DNA of 35,373 nt. It comes from CAZTZY01 sp964617765 (GTDB lineage Bacteria; Pseudomonadota; Gammaproteobacteria; Pseudomonadales; DT-91). The DNA lies in contig CAZTZY010000020.1 in NCBI GenBank assembly GCA_964617765.1, forward strand, positions 1 through 35,373, written 5' to 3'. Numbering within the stretch: the first letter of the stretch is position 1; every line of letters begins with the position of its first letter. The position numbers and the translations under genes are program-made. The notes beneath the pieces were generated by a model. The model searched no databases. It saw only the letters and a list, made by a program, of their open reading frames with translations, and was not told the origin of the DNA. This document shows positions 9,297 to 17,380 of this stretch, one piece after another.

Positions 9297-9989
9297 TTAA
9301 ATATCCACTGCCCAATCAGGTAAAAACTGCAAAGTCCAAATTTCCAGCCAATGATCAACACCCGTCAAAATGACCAAAGCCAACAATACCAAAGCAAATC
9401 CCATCATTTGCTTTGCCAATAATCCATTTTTTTTCCACCGTAATAGTGATTTTCCCGCCAAATATCCCACAGCTAATAAAGGCATTGCTGTGCCCAGGCC
9501 AAATGCCAGCATAACCAAAAAGGCCATCCACATTTGCTGACCTTGTGAAGCCAAGGCAATGGCGGCGCCCAATGTTGGCCCCACACATGGAAGCCAAACC
9601 AAACCCAGTGAAGCTCCCACGATAAACTGAAACAATAACCCTTCACCTTGAAAATTAACTGCCGGCAAATAACTCATCATTCTCGATAACAGCCAACTCA
9701 AGGCATCCCCAAAGGGCTTAACCAACAACACTATACCCATCAGTAAAATAAATACCGCTGATGCTGTACGTAAAATATCTGGAGCAATACCGGCATTCAG
9801 AAAAATAAACGTCAACAAAGAACCGGCGAAAGCAAATGATAAGCCCAAACCTAAGGCCAGCATCCACAAACCCATTACCGAACTCCGTAAAGCAGAAGCT
9901 GCCACAGCAGGGACCATGGGCAATACACACGGTGATAACACACTCACCAGACCCGCAAAAAAAGCCAGAGGGATCGCAGAAAATTCCAT
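9297..9989 (-). CDS. CcdA/DsbD-type thiol-reductant membrane transporter
   Basis: This 230-residue, almost entirely hydrophobic protein has about six membrane helices. The two family-defining redox cysteines sit in SPCVLP (Cys21, helix 1) and LPCVGP (Cys135, helix 4), the same pairing used by CcdA and the DsbD beta domain. These carry electrons from cytosolic thioredoxin to the periplasm. It lacks the soluble domains of full DsbD. Its ATG overlaps the stop of the upstream thioredoxin-like gene (TAATG), so translation is coupled and that protein is the likely periplasmic partner. In this operon it may keep Cys residues of the bufferin or its copper chemistry reduced; that role is inference. 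Confidence 0.9.
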   Translation of the reverse strand: MEFSAIPLAFFAGLVSVLSPCVLPMVPAVAASALRSSVMGLWMLALGLGLSFAFAGSLLTFIFLNAGIAPDILRTASAVFILLMGIVLLVKPFGDALSWLLSRMMSYLPAVNFQGEGLLFQFIVGASLGLVWLPCVGPTLGAAIALASQGQQMWMAFLVMLAFGLGTAMPLLAVGYLAGKSLLRWKKNGLLAKQMMGFALVLLALVILTGVDHWLEIWTLQFLPDWAVDI

Positions 9990-10387
9990 TAGTTAACCTT
10001 GGCTTGTTCTATCGCCAGTAATTGTGCTTCAATTTTGCGTGTACTCGTTTCTGCTACAGCAAACCAGCGTTGTTCATTATTTTTGTACAAATACAATGTT
10101 GATTGACGCGGCGCTTTAAAATAGGTCACCCAATTTTTATCCTTATCAAAATCCACCACCAACGTTAATACACTGCTTGACGGATGCTCTCTAAAGTAAC
10201 GAGAAAGGATAGTTTGTTGTCGCTCACAGGTAGGACACCATGCAGCATAAATATCAATTAACACCGGAACGCCATCGGCTTGCGCCTTGTCAAACAAGGC
10301 CTTGGTAAAAGGCTGGCGCTCGACCGCATGAGTCCAGGCCGCGCACATAAACATAAACACCGTTACTATTATTTTCAGATTTTTCAT
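9989..10387 (-). CDS. Exported thioredoxin-fold protein (CPTC)
   Basis: Starting at 10387 gives 132 residues with a signal peptide (MKNLKIIV through THA, about residues 1-21). The active site AAWCPTC (Cys51 and Cys54) sits in a thioredoxin fold resembling the DsbD C-terminal domain or thioredoxin_7 proteins. The internal Met is chosen over the upstream frame start at 10405 because AAGGAG lies seven bases before it. It is one-base overlapped with the CcdA-type gene. About 160 bases separate it from the DoxX gene upstream, so it may be transcribed with the bufferin operon or from its own promoter. It is probably a periplasmic disulfide reductase. Confidence 0.88.
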   Translation of the reverse strand: MKNLKIIVTVFMFMCAAWTHAVERQPFTKALFDKAQADGVPVLIDIYAAWCPTCERQQTILSRYFREHPSSSVLTLVVDFDKDKNWVTYFKAPRQSTLYLYKNNEQRWFAVAETSTRKIEAQLLAIEQAKVN

Positions 10388-10545
10388 TATTGACTCCTTG
10401 GTCACGAATACTTAAGCATTGTTGAGAAACCGGTTTTTGGCAAATTTCTGCAGGCATTAATGGCCTTTATTTTTGTGTTTGATTGACTCGCCACTGAAAT
10501 CAACACTCGAACACCATAGCGCATAACAACTTGGCTCTAACGCTC

Positions 10546-11016
10546 TTATACATGGCAACCGCTGCGGCACAACAGAGTTCCAATACCCCATTGCCGCACA
10601 TGAGTAACCATAAGCAAAGCCAGAATAATGCCCCACTCCAGATGATCGTGAATAGCCGCATGGGAATTAACCAGCACTGAATAATATGACATCACAGCAA
10701 TAATATTGAGCATAAATAAACACAAGGCCGAAAAACGTGTAAAGAGTCCTGCCGCCAGCATAACGGCAAAAATAATTTCGCTCCCTGTACCCGCGACAGC
10801 AGCCATTTCAGGCGACAGCAGTGGTACATGGTATTCTTCCTTGAATAAATACAGGGTGGTTTCCCAATCCTGAAATTTGTTCATGCCTGATAAAAAAAAT
10901 GTTTGGGCAATGTATAATCGCGCCAGCAAATCGGCTAATGGTGCGAGTTTCTTCATCACTCCATCAAGCATATTCAAGGCGTTATGAGCTTTGTTATATA
11001 ATAGTGCAATCATCAT
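10546..11016 (-). CDS. bufD: DoxX family membrane protein (BufD-type)
   Basis: This 156-residue protein has about four membrane helices. It shows the DoxX hallmarks: an early helix with ARLYIAQTFFLSGMNKF, then GTGSEIIFAVMLAAGLFTRFSAL and a HLEWGIILALL helix. Its start overlaps the stop of the DUF2063 gene by one base (TAATG), showing translational coupling. DoxX proteins accompany many MNIO/DUF2063 bufferin operons (BufD), where a role in membrane redox or electron delivery has been suggested but not proven. The short C-terminus carries two Cys (LLCRSGC), a possible metal or redox site. Confidence 0.85.
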   Translation of the reverse strand: MMIALLYNKAHNALNMLDGVMKKLAPLADLLARLYIAQTFFLSGMNKFQDWETTLYLFKEEYHVPLLSPEMAAVAGTGSEIIFAVMLAAGLFTRFSALCLFMLNIIAVMSYYSVLVNSHAAIHDHLEWGIILALLMVTHVRQWGIGTLLCRSGCHV

Positions 11017-11837
11017 TATTCCTTATTGAATATACTCATAACTCCGAGAACCAAAATACCCTGCTCTATCCATCCTCGCAAATAATTAGCTACCATGGCA
11101 GGCACTTGCTCTTGATCAAGATGCTGCATTGCCAATGCCTCACAAAGCCCGGCAAACGTTTCTCCATCCTTTAATTTTTCCAGCAGCGATATTTCCATTG
11201 TGTTAGAACTTCGCCAGCTGGTCATCAAATCCCTCTGCCGATAAATAATCCAGTCAGCACCAGACTGCACTGGCAAAGAAGGTTCGATCTTTTCAAGCAA
11301 TGCTTGCCAAATGGGGATGGCATTCCATTCACATCGCAAAATATTCAAGGAAGGATGCACAGAAAAAACTGTCACTGCCCAAGCTTCGGGAGAAAGCCCT
11401 TGCATGAATTCCAGCGTCACCCTTTCTGCATCAGCCGCATCAATAGTATGTCGGAATGCCCATTCAAATCGCGCCAGTTCACTTAACACCGGCAATTCAC
11501 TATAGGGAACAGTTTGCGCAGTAAAGTCTGTCAGGCACTCTCCAAACCATCGAATCGAAGCATGCTTGGGTGGATGCGCTGTTAAATACCTTTCTGCAAG
11601 CAAGGCAAAATCCTCATCCCCCAAGAGTTGATGTATCTGCGGAAAATTGCTTTTTAAAACATCGTTCAGTCTTAAACGATAAGCATTGGTATAAATATCT
11701 ACGCGGGTATTTTTATCAATGCCACCTGATTTTAGCTGATCTATTAATGCAGCTCTCACAGGCAATACATCAGCAGCAGATGTATTCTGTGCCAGAATCA
11801 CAGTCTGTATGGTTTCCTGCCATTCATGCAGTCGCAT
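11016..11837 (-). CDS. bufC: DUF2063 partner protein of MNIO enzyme (BufC)
   Basis: The protein has 273 residues when started at 11837 (MRLHEWQ...), where an AGGTG sequence lies about 7 bases before the ATG. The longer frame start at 11897 would overlap the upstream gene by 74 bases and looks unlikely. The N-terminal half has the DUF2063 pattern: RVDIYTNAYRLRLNDVL, then FPQIHQLLGDEDFALLAERYL and HPPKHASIRWFGECL. In bufferin and other MNIO pathways this protein binds the precursor and presents it to the MNIO enzyme. It overlaps the end of bufB by 14 bases and the start of bufD by one base, a tight operon. Confidence 0.9.
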   Translation of the reverse strand: MRLHEWQETIQTVILAQNTSAADVLPVRAALIDQLKSGGIDKNTRVDIYTNAYRLRLNDVLKSNFPQIHQLLGDEDFALLAERYLTAHPPKHASIRWFGECLTDFTAQTVPYSELPVLSELARFEWAFRHTIDAADAERVTLEFMQGLSPEAWAVTVFSVHPSLNILRCEWNAIPIWQALLEKIEPSLPVQSGADWIIYRQRDLMTSWRSSNTMEISLLEKLKDGETFAGLCEALAMQHLDQEQVPAMVANYLRGWIEQGILVLGVMSIFNKE

Positions 11838-12711
11838 AATTTTCACCTGTATTTTTTTGCCCTGACCCAAGCACTTCAATATTAATGGATCGGGCAATCC
11901 CTATTTCATCTAACAACTCAGACAAAGGTGGGATATTATCATCGCGCTCAATCATGACCGGAACAGCCCCAAACAACTTCACGGCTTCGGCATACAGATC
12001 CCAGACACCTTTACAGACCGGATGATCGTGGGTATCAATACAATGGTTACCGTTATCACTATGTCCTGCCAAATGAAACTGCCTGACACGCTTTGCGGGC
12101 ATCGCTTTTAAATAATCCATGGCATTAAAGCCATGATTGCGACTGGATACATAAATATTGTTAATATCAATCAACAAATCACAATCTGCCATTTTGGCAA
12201 TACTGCTAACAAACTCCCATTCCGGCATCTCTGTTTTGGCTTCAAAATAAGAAGACACATTTTCAATAACCAGACGCCGACCCAGAATATCCTGCACTTG
12301 CATAATGCGCTCGCTCACATGCCTTACTGCCTCTTCTGTATAGGGCAACGGCAGTAAATCATGCAACCTTGCACCAGAAAAACCTGTCCAGCATAAATGA
12401 TCAGAAACAATCACAGCGTCAATACGCTGTGACAATGATTTGATCGCATGTATATAGTCGATATCTAACGCGTCTACTGATCCAATATTCATCGCTACGC
12501 CATGCATAACCACAGGATAATCCTGGCGAATCTTCTCCAGATAAAACAGCGGCTTTCCTCCTGGCACAAGATAATTATCAGAAAGGATCTCCAGCCAATC
12601 CAAAGGCTGTGGACTGCCTGTAAAATCACCATAATGCTCGGGACGAAGGCCAAGACCAAAGCCCTGAAATGGCTGACTGGAATTATTTTTTTTGGCGATC
12701 AATGACGACAT
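11824..12711 (-). CDS. bufB: MNIO (DUF692) multinuclear iron oxidative enzyme, BufB
   Basis: This 295-residue TIM-barrel protein has the DUF692 ligand pattern. It includes HGVAMNIG (His70), SDHLCW (Asp104, His105), ENVSSY (Glu150), DINNIYV (Asp182), QFHLAGH (His213, His217), a Thr-His-Asp segment and MIERDDNIP (Glu255). Family members use two or three iron ions to modify peptide Cys residues; bufferin enzymes make thiooxazole-type copper ligands. The precursor candidate is the Cys-rich peptide upstream, and the DUF2063 partner follows directly. The only odd point is the roughly 280-base space to bufA, occupied by a palindromic repeat element. Identity is firm; the exact modification is inferred from the family. 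Confidence 0.95.
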   Translation of the reverse strand: MSSLIAKKNNSSQPFQGFGLGLRPEHYGDFTGSPQPLDWLEILSDNYLVPGGKPLFYLEKIRQDYPVVMHGVAMNIGSVDALDIDYIHAIKSLSQRIDAVIVSDHLCWTGFSGARLHDLLPLPYTEEAVRHVSERIMQVQDILGRRLVIENVSSYFEAKTEMPEWEFVSSIAKMADCDLLIDINNIYVSSRNHGFNAMDYLKAMPAKRVRQFHLAGHSDNGNHCIDTHDHPVCKGVWDLYAEAVKLFGAVPVMIERDDNIPPLSELLDEIGIARSINIEVLGSGQKNTGENYATA

Positions 12712-12743
12712 GGCTTTCTACCATTCATGGAATTAGAAAAAAA

Positions 12744-12883
12744 CTAAGAAACCTCTGAATAACTGTCATTTCGAACCCTTCACAAGTTCAGGGCAAACTC
12801 CGTGAGAAATCTAACCACTTGAATTAAAAAGATTCTTCACTGTGTTCAGAATGACAAAAGAGAGTTATTCAGAGGCTCCCTAA
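12744..12883 (-). repeat. MITE-like palindromic element, copy 1 (inside bufferin operon)
   Basis: An element of about 140 bases has terminal inverted repeats CCTCTGAATAACT (12752-12764) and AGTTATTCAGAGG (12863-12875). Subterminal arms GTCATTTCGAAC and GTTCAGAATGAC face each other. It is a sister of copies at 21807-21946, 31157-31275 and 31759-31920. It lies between bufA and bufB and can fold as one long hairpin in the transcript. No coding capacity is seen. Confidence 0.85.
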
Positions 12884-12989
12884 ACAACCATCCGGGCTTT
12901 CTAACAGAATTAAAAATGCGCCTGACCAGGATTCTGTCACTGCAGGTCATTCAGGCCGACCTGCAACTGACGCACTTACTTTCAACACT

Positions 12990-13244
12990 TTATTTAACGA
13001 CAGTACCACCTGCAGTTGTACATTCTTCAGCAGAGGCTTTAGGAATCCAGCCTTTGCCCTTACAAGAATTTTGTCCGGCACAGGCATTTTCTGCAGTGGC
13101 GCATTTGCTAGTACCTTTGCACGCATTAATGCCCATGCAATGTACGGATGTTGCCGCTGCTTCAGCATAAACAACAGGTGCTACTGCTGCAGAAAACAAG
13201 GTTGCTGCTGATGCAGCGAGAGCCAACTTGGTAAATTTATTCAT
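12990..13244 (-). CDS. bufA: Bufferin-type Cys-rich exported peptide (MNIO substrate)
   Basis: This 84-residue precursor has a Sec signal peptide (MNKFTKLALAAS... ending near VYA, residue 27). The mature part has six Cys at 36, 42, 48, 55, 61 and 75, in the pattern HCMGINAC-KGTSKC-NAC-AGQNSC-KGKGW. This repeated small-residue/Cys layout is that of bufferin precursors (BufA2-like), whose Cys are modified by the MNIO enzyme to bind copper in the periplasm. The ATG has GGAG about eight bases upstream. It follows the anti-sigma gene by 78 bases, so it may have its own promoter there as well as being read through. Subfamily and metal are inferred from known relatives. Confidence 0.92.
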   Translation of the reverse strand: MNKFTKLALAASAATLFSAAVAPVVYAEAAATSVHCMGINACKGTSKCATAENACAGQNSCKGKGWIPKASAEECTTAGGTVVK

Positions 13245-13322
13245 TTGTTCTTCTCCGTTTGTGGTTAGGTTTTATATGCGAGTTTAAGCACGCCTATATA
13301 AGATGAACGAGAACTGAAATTG

Positions 13323-13598
13323 TTACATCGGCGGTGAAGATTTTTTTTGTTCGCGCTGAAATGCCTGTAATTGGGCAGATATCGCCTGAAGATTATGCGG
13401 CAAAGGAGCCTGCTGCCCTTCGGCGAATTGGGGTTTTTGTTGCAACACTTTTTTCACCAAACGCAATTGTTTAACAAAACGACGGCAATGGCCGCAGAGC
13501 AATATATGCAAACGCATCCCTGCATATTGCCTGGACGTCAGTTCATTATCGATATAAGCGCTGGAATACTCTTGTGCCAGCTCACGACATGTCAACAT
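13323..13598 (-). CDS. Soluble zinc-finger anti-sigma factor (zf-HC2)
   Basis: This 91-residue protein has the ZAS/zf-HC2 signature HILLCGHC (His31, Cys35, Cys38) preceded by a helix with YIDNELTSRQ, typical of anti-sigma factors that clamp ECF sigma factors. There is no membrane helix, so it is cytosolic and may sense metal or thiol stress directly. Its start overlaps the sigma gene end by seven bases, so it is the cognate partner. The C-terminal half is Gln-rich and probably helical. Confidence 0.88.
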   Translation of the reverse strand: MLTCRELAQEYSSAYIDNELTSRQYAGMRLHILLCGHCRRFVKQLRLVKKVLQQKPQFAEGQQAPLPHNLQAISAQLQAFQREQKKSSPPM

Positions 13599-14215
13599 TG
13601 GCCGGTCTCCTCAAAATGCTCCGCCATCGCGTAAACGCTTAATCGCGCCCGATGCACCAGAACCCGAATATTAGATGCACTGATATCCAATATGTTACAA
13701 ATTTCTTCCAGTTCCATACCTTGATATTCACGCAAAGTCAGCACTGCGCGCTGTAACTCTGGCAAACGATCCAGGGTTTTATCCAGACAACGCCTGAATT
13801 CCTCAAAGCTGAACAATGCTTCCGGGGTATTGTCATGCCATAAGCCCGGAGCTTCCACCCAATGGCCATTTTTTACAAAACGCCCCGTTTCAAATAACAC
13901 TTCACCGCCCGATAAATCATTAATGAATTCCTCTCGTTTACCTTTACGCAAACGACCTTTCGCTTCATTAGACACAATCGTAAAAAGCCAGGTTTTCAAA
14001 CTGGAGCGCGCCTGGAAATTCGGCAAAGCCCGAATCACCGCAAGCCAGGATTCCTGCACAACCTCTTCGGCTTGCGAGTCGCCAATAATAGCGGCAGCAA
14101 CACGAATCATGGGTGCATGAAACTGGCCTACCAATTGATCAAAAGCTGCCGGAACTCCGGCGAGTAAGCGATTGATGAATGCCGCCTCAGCTTCTCGGGT
14201 TTTATCATCGATCAT
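13592..14215 (-). CDS. ECF-type RNA polymerase sigma factor
   Basis: The protein has 207 residues. The region-2 segment (about residues 25-95) contains AEEVVQESWLAVIRALPNFQARSSLKTWLF, the standard ECF sigma-2 core. The region-4 segment (about 145-195) contains LDRLPELQRAVLTLREYQG followed by the helix-turn-helix ASNIRVLVHRARL. It heads the sigma/anti-sigma/bufferin gene string and is the likely activator of it. The 66 bases upstream are A/T-rich and contain CAGACGG twice, but no ECF promoter consensus can be assigned with confidence. In other bacteria bufferin operons are driven by ECF factors responding to copper or similar stress. Confidence 0.93.
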   Translation of the reverse strand: MIDDKTREAEAAFINRLLAGVPAAFDQLVGQFHAPMIRVAAAIIGDSQAEEVVQESWLAVIRALPNFQARSSLKTWLFTIVSNEAKGRLRKGKREEFINDLSGGEVLFETGRFVKNGHWVEAPGLWHDNTPEALFSFEEFRRCLDKTLDRLPELQRAVLTLREYQGMELEEICNILDISASNIRVLVHRARLSVYAMAEHFEETGQC

Positions 14216-14281
14216 AATGCGTATCCCGTCTGATGATTCATGTTTTTATTTTTTATACCCTATAAATACCGTCTGTATTTA

Positions 14282-14698
14282 TCAATTCACTCTATTTTGT
14301 ACATTACCTAATTTGGCTTTGGCGGTCGACGATGCCAATAATTCACCAGAGTCGTTATACAGCTTTGCAGCCAGTTGATAAATATCACCTTCTTTCTTTA
14401 ATATCTGGCCTTTGCCATGTAACACACCTGCTTGCGCCGGCCGTAAAAATGAGACATTCAAATTCGCTGTCGGGGCAAACTGTGTTGTCGGCAAGGTGAT
14501 GCCCAGCGCATAACCCATCAAGTCATCCAGCATAGCCGTCAAAATGCCACCCTGGATATTACCCACCGTATTGGCAAAACTCTCCTGCGCGACAAAATTT
14601 GCTTCCAGCACACCGGCCTTGTCATCGGCGAAGGTGATATCCATGCCCAGCATTTGGGAACAGCGTGAATACTGTTTGTTAAAGTGCTTTATTGTCAT
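14282..14698 (-). CDS. PaaI-family hotdog thioesterase
   Basis: This 138-residue single hotdog domain has the family core NTVGNIQGGILTAMLDDLMG (about residues 43-62): the conserved Gly-Gly and the acidic residues near the helix, as in PaaI/YdiI-type acyl-CoA thioesterases. The strand with TANLNVSFLRPA follows as usual. The likely reaction is hydrolysis of an acyl- or aryl-CoA; the substrate is unknown. It lies 66 bases upstream of the sigma gene on the same strand and is divergent from the DUF2058 gene. No functional link with the bufferin genes is evident. Confidence 0.88.
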   Translation of the reverse strand: MTIKHFNKQYSRCSQMLGMDITFADDKAGVLEANFVAQESFANTVGNIQGGILTAMLDDLMGYALGITLPTTQFAPTANLNVSFLRPAQAGVLHGKGQILKKEGDIYQLAAKLYNDSGELLASSTAKAKLGNVQNRVN

Positions 14699-14804
14699 AC
14701 GCCGCCATTTTCATAATACCCATGGATAAAGCCTGATAGCGTTGAATCTTACTGCGCGCTCCGGTGAATGAACAGCACCGGCAGAAATGGCTGTTTAACT
14801 CTCC

Positions 14805-14868
14805 GCTATCCATTTGGCCGTTATTCCATTGGGCCGTTAATCCATCTGGCCATTAATCCATCTCTCCG
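14805..14868. repeat. Four tandem 16-base repeats upstream of DUF2058 gene
   Basis: Four successive 16-base units end in TCCATTTGGCCG, TCCATTGGGCCG, TCCATCTGGCCA and TCCATCTCTCCG (14805-14820, 14821-14836, 14837-14852, 14853-14868). They lie in the divergent intergenic region, about 60 bases before the likely DUF2058 start. They could bind a regulator cooperatively or be simple slippage repeats. Confidence 0.75.
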
Positions 14869-14929
14869 TTACACATCCCGCGGTTTCTGGAATAATGTTC
14901 GGCAACACCACCTGAATGCGAGAAACCTA

Positions 14930-15481
14930 ATGGCATCCCTGCAAGAACAACTGTTAAAAGCCGGCCTGATCGACGCCAAAGCCGCCAAACTCGCCAACAA
15001 GGAAAAAAGCAAACAAACCAATGTTGCCCGCAAAAGCAAGGAAGGCATCGTTAACGAAACCAAGCTGGCAGCAGAAAAAGCCCTAGCCGAAAAAGCCGCG
15101 CGTGATCGTGAAACCAATCGCCTGCTGCAGGAACAGGCCAACCACAAAGCCATAGCTGCCCAAATAAAACAAATGATCCAGGTGAACAAGATAAACAAAG
15201 GCAAACCCGATGTCGGTTTCAACTTTATCGATGACAGCAAAATCAAAAAAATACACATCAGCAAGGAAATCCAGCACCAGATTGGCATCGGCAATCTGGC
15301 TATCGTAAAACTGGTGGAAGCGAAAGAAACCCGCTATGAAATCGTGCCCGGGAAATGTGCGCAAAAAATCGCCCAGCGCGATAGCCAGTGCGTATTAATG
15401 CTCAACGAAAAAACGACAACTGCCGCTGAAGAAGACGACCCCTATGCAGCCTACCAGATACCCGACGACCTGATGTGGTAA
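14930..15481 (+). CDS. DUF2058 (YaiL-like) protein
   Basis: Starting at 14930 (MASLQEQLLKAGLIDAKAAK) gives 183 residues, the usual length of the YaiL/DUF2058 family of nucleic-acid-associated proteins. The longer open frame from 14768 would translate through the tandem 16-base repeats and is rejected. The N-terminal half is a charged coiled-coil-like helix rich in Lys, Ala and Glu. The C-terminal half contains VGFNFIDDSKIKKIHI and a short beta-rich domain, and the end is acidic (EEDDPYAAYQIPDDLMW), a family feature. The precise role is unknown. Confidence 0.88.
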   Translation: MASLQEQLLKAGLIDAKAAKLANKEKSKQTNVARKSKEGIVNETKLAAEKALAEKAARDRETNRLLQEQANHKAIAAQIKQMIQVNKINKGKPDVGFNFIDDSKIKKIHISKEIQHQIGIGNLAIVKLVEAKETRYEIVPGKCAQKIAQRDSQCVLMLNEKTTTAAEEDDPYAAYQIPDDLMW

Positions 15482-15666
15482 TCCCGGCAATAGTCATACC
15501 CTTTCCCCCTTAATGCACAAGGAAGTCTGCCCTTATCCTATCCTTCAGGGCATGAAGATTGTCCTTGATCACATTGAACTGCGCTTAACCGTTTAATTTT
15601 TGTATTTATGGTTCTTGGTCTATGCTTAAACAAAAACTCGTTTGAATTCTGCCTGGAAAATAACTG

Positions 15667-16146
15667 ATGCCCAGCCCCATTTATAACTTTGTTTGTCACA
15701 ATATCGATAATGAACCCGTGAAACTTGCCGACTACCAAGGCAAAATCATGCTTATCGTGAATACCGCAAGCTTGTGTGGTTTTACCCCGCAATACAAAGG
15801 GCTTGAAGAGCTTTATCGCGAATTCAAGGATAAAGGCTTTGTCGTACTCGGCTTTCCCAGCAACCAGTTTGCTGAAGAACCCTACGACAACGAACGCATC
15901 AATAATTTCTGCGTCATGAATTATGGCGTTTCTTTCCCGATGTTTTCAAAAATCCATGTGAATGGCGACAATACCGAACCGCTTTATGCCTACCTCAAAA
16001 AAGAACAACCCGGCCTGTTTGGCATTGAACGCTTGCACTACAACTTCACCAAATTCCTGGTGGACCGTGAAGGTAAAGTGGTCCAGCGTTTTTCTCCTTT
16101 GACATTCCCGCACAAGATCAAGGGCCAGATCAATGAGCTTATCTAG
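15667..16146 (+). CDS. Glutathione-peroxidase-family thiol peroxidase (cytosolic, copy 1)
   Basis: This 159-residue enzyme has the peroxidatic Cys37 in NTASLCGFTPQY and the Gln67 motif FPSNQF. The third motif reads HYNFTKFL, with Tyr125 where the catalytic tetrad normally has Trp; Asn126 is kept. There is no signal peptide. It is closely similar to the gene at 21943-22422, which keeps the Trp. Such Cys-type GPx enzymes reduce hydrogen or lipid hydroperoxides, usually with thioredoxin. Its end overlaps the start of the diguanylate cyclase by 14 bases, so the two are cotranscribed and probably translationally coupled. Confidence 0.93.
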   Translation: MPSPIYNFVCHNIDNEPVKLADYQGKIMLIVNTASLCGFTPQYKGLEELYREFKDKGFVVLGFPSNQFAEEPYDNERINNFCVMNYGVSFPMFSKIHVNGDNTEPLYAYLKKEQPGLFGIERLHYNFTKFLVDREGKVVQRFSPLTFPHKIKGQINELI

Positions 16147-17320
16147 GCTTCCGGTCAGGTTTATCGATCAACTGGTTCCCCAGGGTTATCTTGAACTCGA
16201 TCAATACGATATTATTTTACGCTCGCGCATAACAGCAGGCTTCCTGGTATTGTCGGCTGTTATGAGCTTTTACATCGGATATATGTCGGGCAAACTCGAT
16301 CCTGTTGCGGCTAACCATTTACACACAGGCCAACTCGGTTCTTATGTATTTGGCGCAGCCTATTTTGCCATCATCCTGGTGTTTCGCTTCACCGGTGCTT
16401 TTTGTGTTGTTGCCAACCTGTATGCTATCGCTTGTTATTGTGCCATGTATTTTAGCGCCTTGACCTTTGGTACAACCATCGAGAATCCACTGTCTCTCTT
16501 CCTGCTCATGGTGCCCATGGTCACTTTTATTATCTCGGGTAAATATACCGCTTTATTCTGGACGTTTTTGAACATTATTTCTTTCATCGCCATTTCAAAG
16601 TTTCCACCTGCGCAAACAACAATACCTCTAACACCCGAACTATTAGAAGTTTTACGCATCGCCACCTGGATCTCCCTTTCCGTTGGTTTCTTTGGTATTC
16701 TTTTTTTCTACGAAATGGTTAATGCCAAACTGCGTTATGTCATCAGCGAAGAACGCAACCACTTTGAATTTGAAGCCGGGCACGACAAACTAACTGGCCT
16801 GCTTAATCGCGCCAGCTTCCAGCAACGTTTAAAACAATGTGTCAATCGCGTTAAAAACAACAAGACTTCTGCCGTCATCGGCCTTATTGACCTCGATGGC
16901 TTCAAACCCGTGAATGACCAGATAGGCCATCACGCCGGCGACATTGTACTCACCACTGTTTCCAAACGCCTGCTAGAAGCCATGCGCAAAACCGATACCC
17001 TCGCGCGTTTGGGCGGAGATGAATTCGCGTTTATCCTGCAAGATATTAAAGATGATGCCTCCCTCCATGTCGTCGTCACCGCCATGCTTGATGCACTGGC
17101 CCAACCCATCACCATTGATGAACATACCGTGCAAATCTCTGGCAGTATAGGCTTGGCTCGCTGCCCGGAAGACCGCACAGAAGGCTATGATGTACTCCGT
17201 GCTGCCGATGTGGCGATGTATGATGCCAAGAAAGTAAAGGGGCGTTATCGGCATTTCAGGGATGTGGAAGCCTTTCCCGAAGAACAGGCTGATAACCCTG
17301 TCGCTTCAGCGGCAGGCTGA
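16133..17320 (+). CDS. Membrane-anchored GGDEF diguanylate cyclase
   Basis: The protein has 395 residues. The N-terminal half has about six hydrophobic helices (about residues 33-190), resembling a MASE-type sensor. The GGDEF domain follows, starting near HDKLTGLLNRASF. The active-site motif GGDEF is intact (294-298) and preceded by RKTD (285-288), the inhibitory-site RxxD at the proper five-residue spacing. It therefore should make c-di-GMP with product feedback. There is no EAL domain. The start overlaps the peroxidase gene, which suggests a link between oxidative stress and c-di-GMP. Regulation by a membrane or redox signal is inference. Confidence 0.93.
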   Translation: MSLSRLPVRFIDQLVPQGYLELDQYDIILRSRITAGFLVLSAVMSFYIGYMSGKLDPVAANHLHTGQLGSYVFGAAYFAIILVFRFTGAFCVVANLYAIACYCAMYFSALTFGTTIENPLSLFLLMVPMVTFIISGKYTALFWTFLNIISFIAISKFPPAQTTIPLTPELLEVLRIATWISLSVGFFGILFFYEMVNAKLRYVISEERNHFEFEAGHDKLTGLLNRASFQQRLKQCVNRVKNNKTSAVIGLIDLDGFKPVNDQIGHHAGDIVLTTVSKRLLEAMRKTDTLARLGGDEFAFILQDIKDDASLHVVVTAMLDALAQPITIDEHTVQISGSIGLARCPEDRTEGYDVLRAADVAMYDAKKVKGRYRHFRDVEAFPEEQADNPVASAAG

Positions 17321-17380
17321 TGGCAAATAAAGTCATGGCGTTTTTTTCATAACAATAAATACTTAATGGCAAGGTTGGCT

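Noticed and set aside
12916..13170. Plus-strand frame opposite the bufferin precursor
   Set aside because: It mirrors the Cys codons of bufA; bufA has a signal peptide, ribosome-binding site and operon context.
13245..13330. TGTAAC motif upstream of bufA as an ECF promoter
   Set aside because: No -10 element is found at the usual 16-17-base distance; only a TATAT further on. Left unassigned.
14869..15294. 141-aa hydrophobic frame antisense to the DUF2058 gene
   Set aside because: Ala/Leu/Ser-rich, produced by antisense of Lys/Ala-rich coding; the DUF2058 frame is a recognised family.
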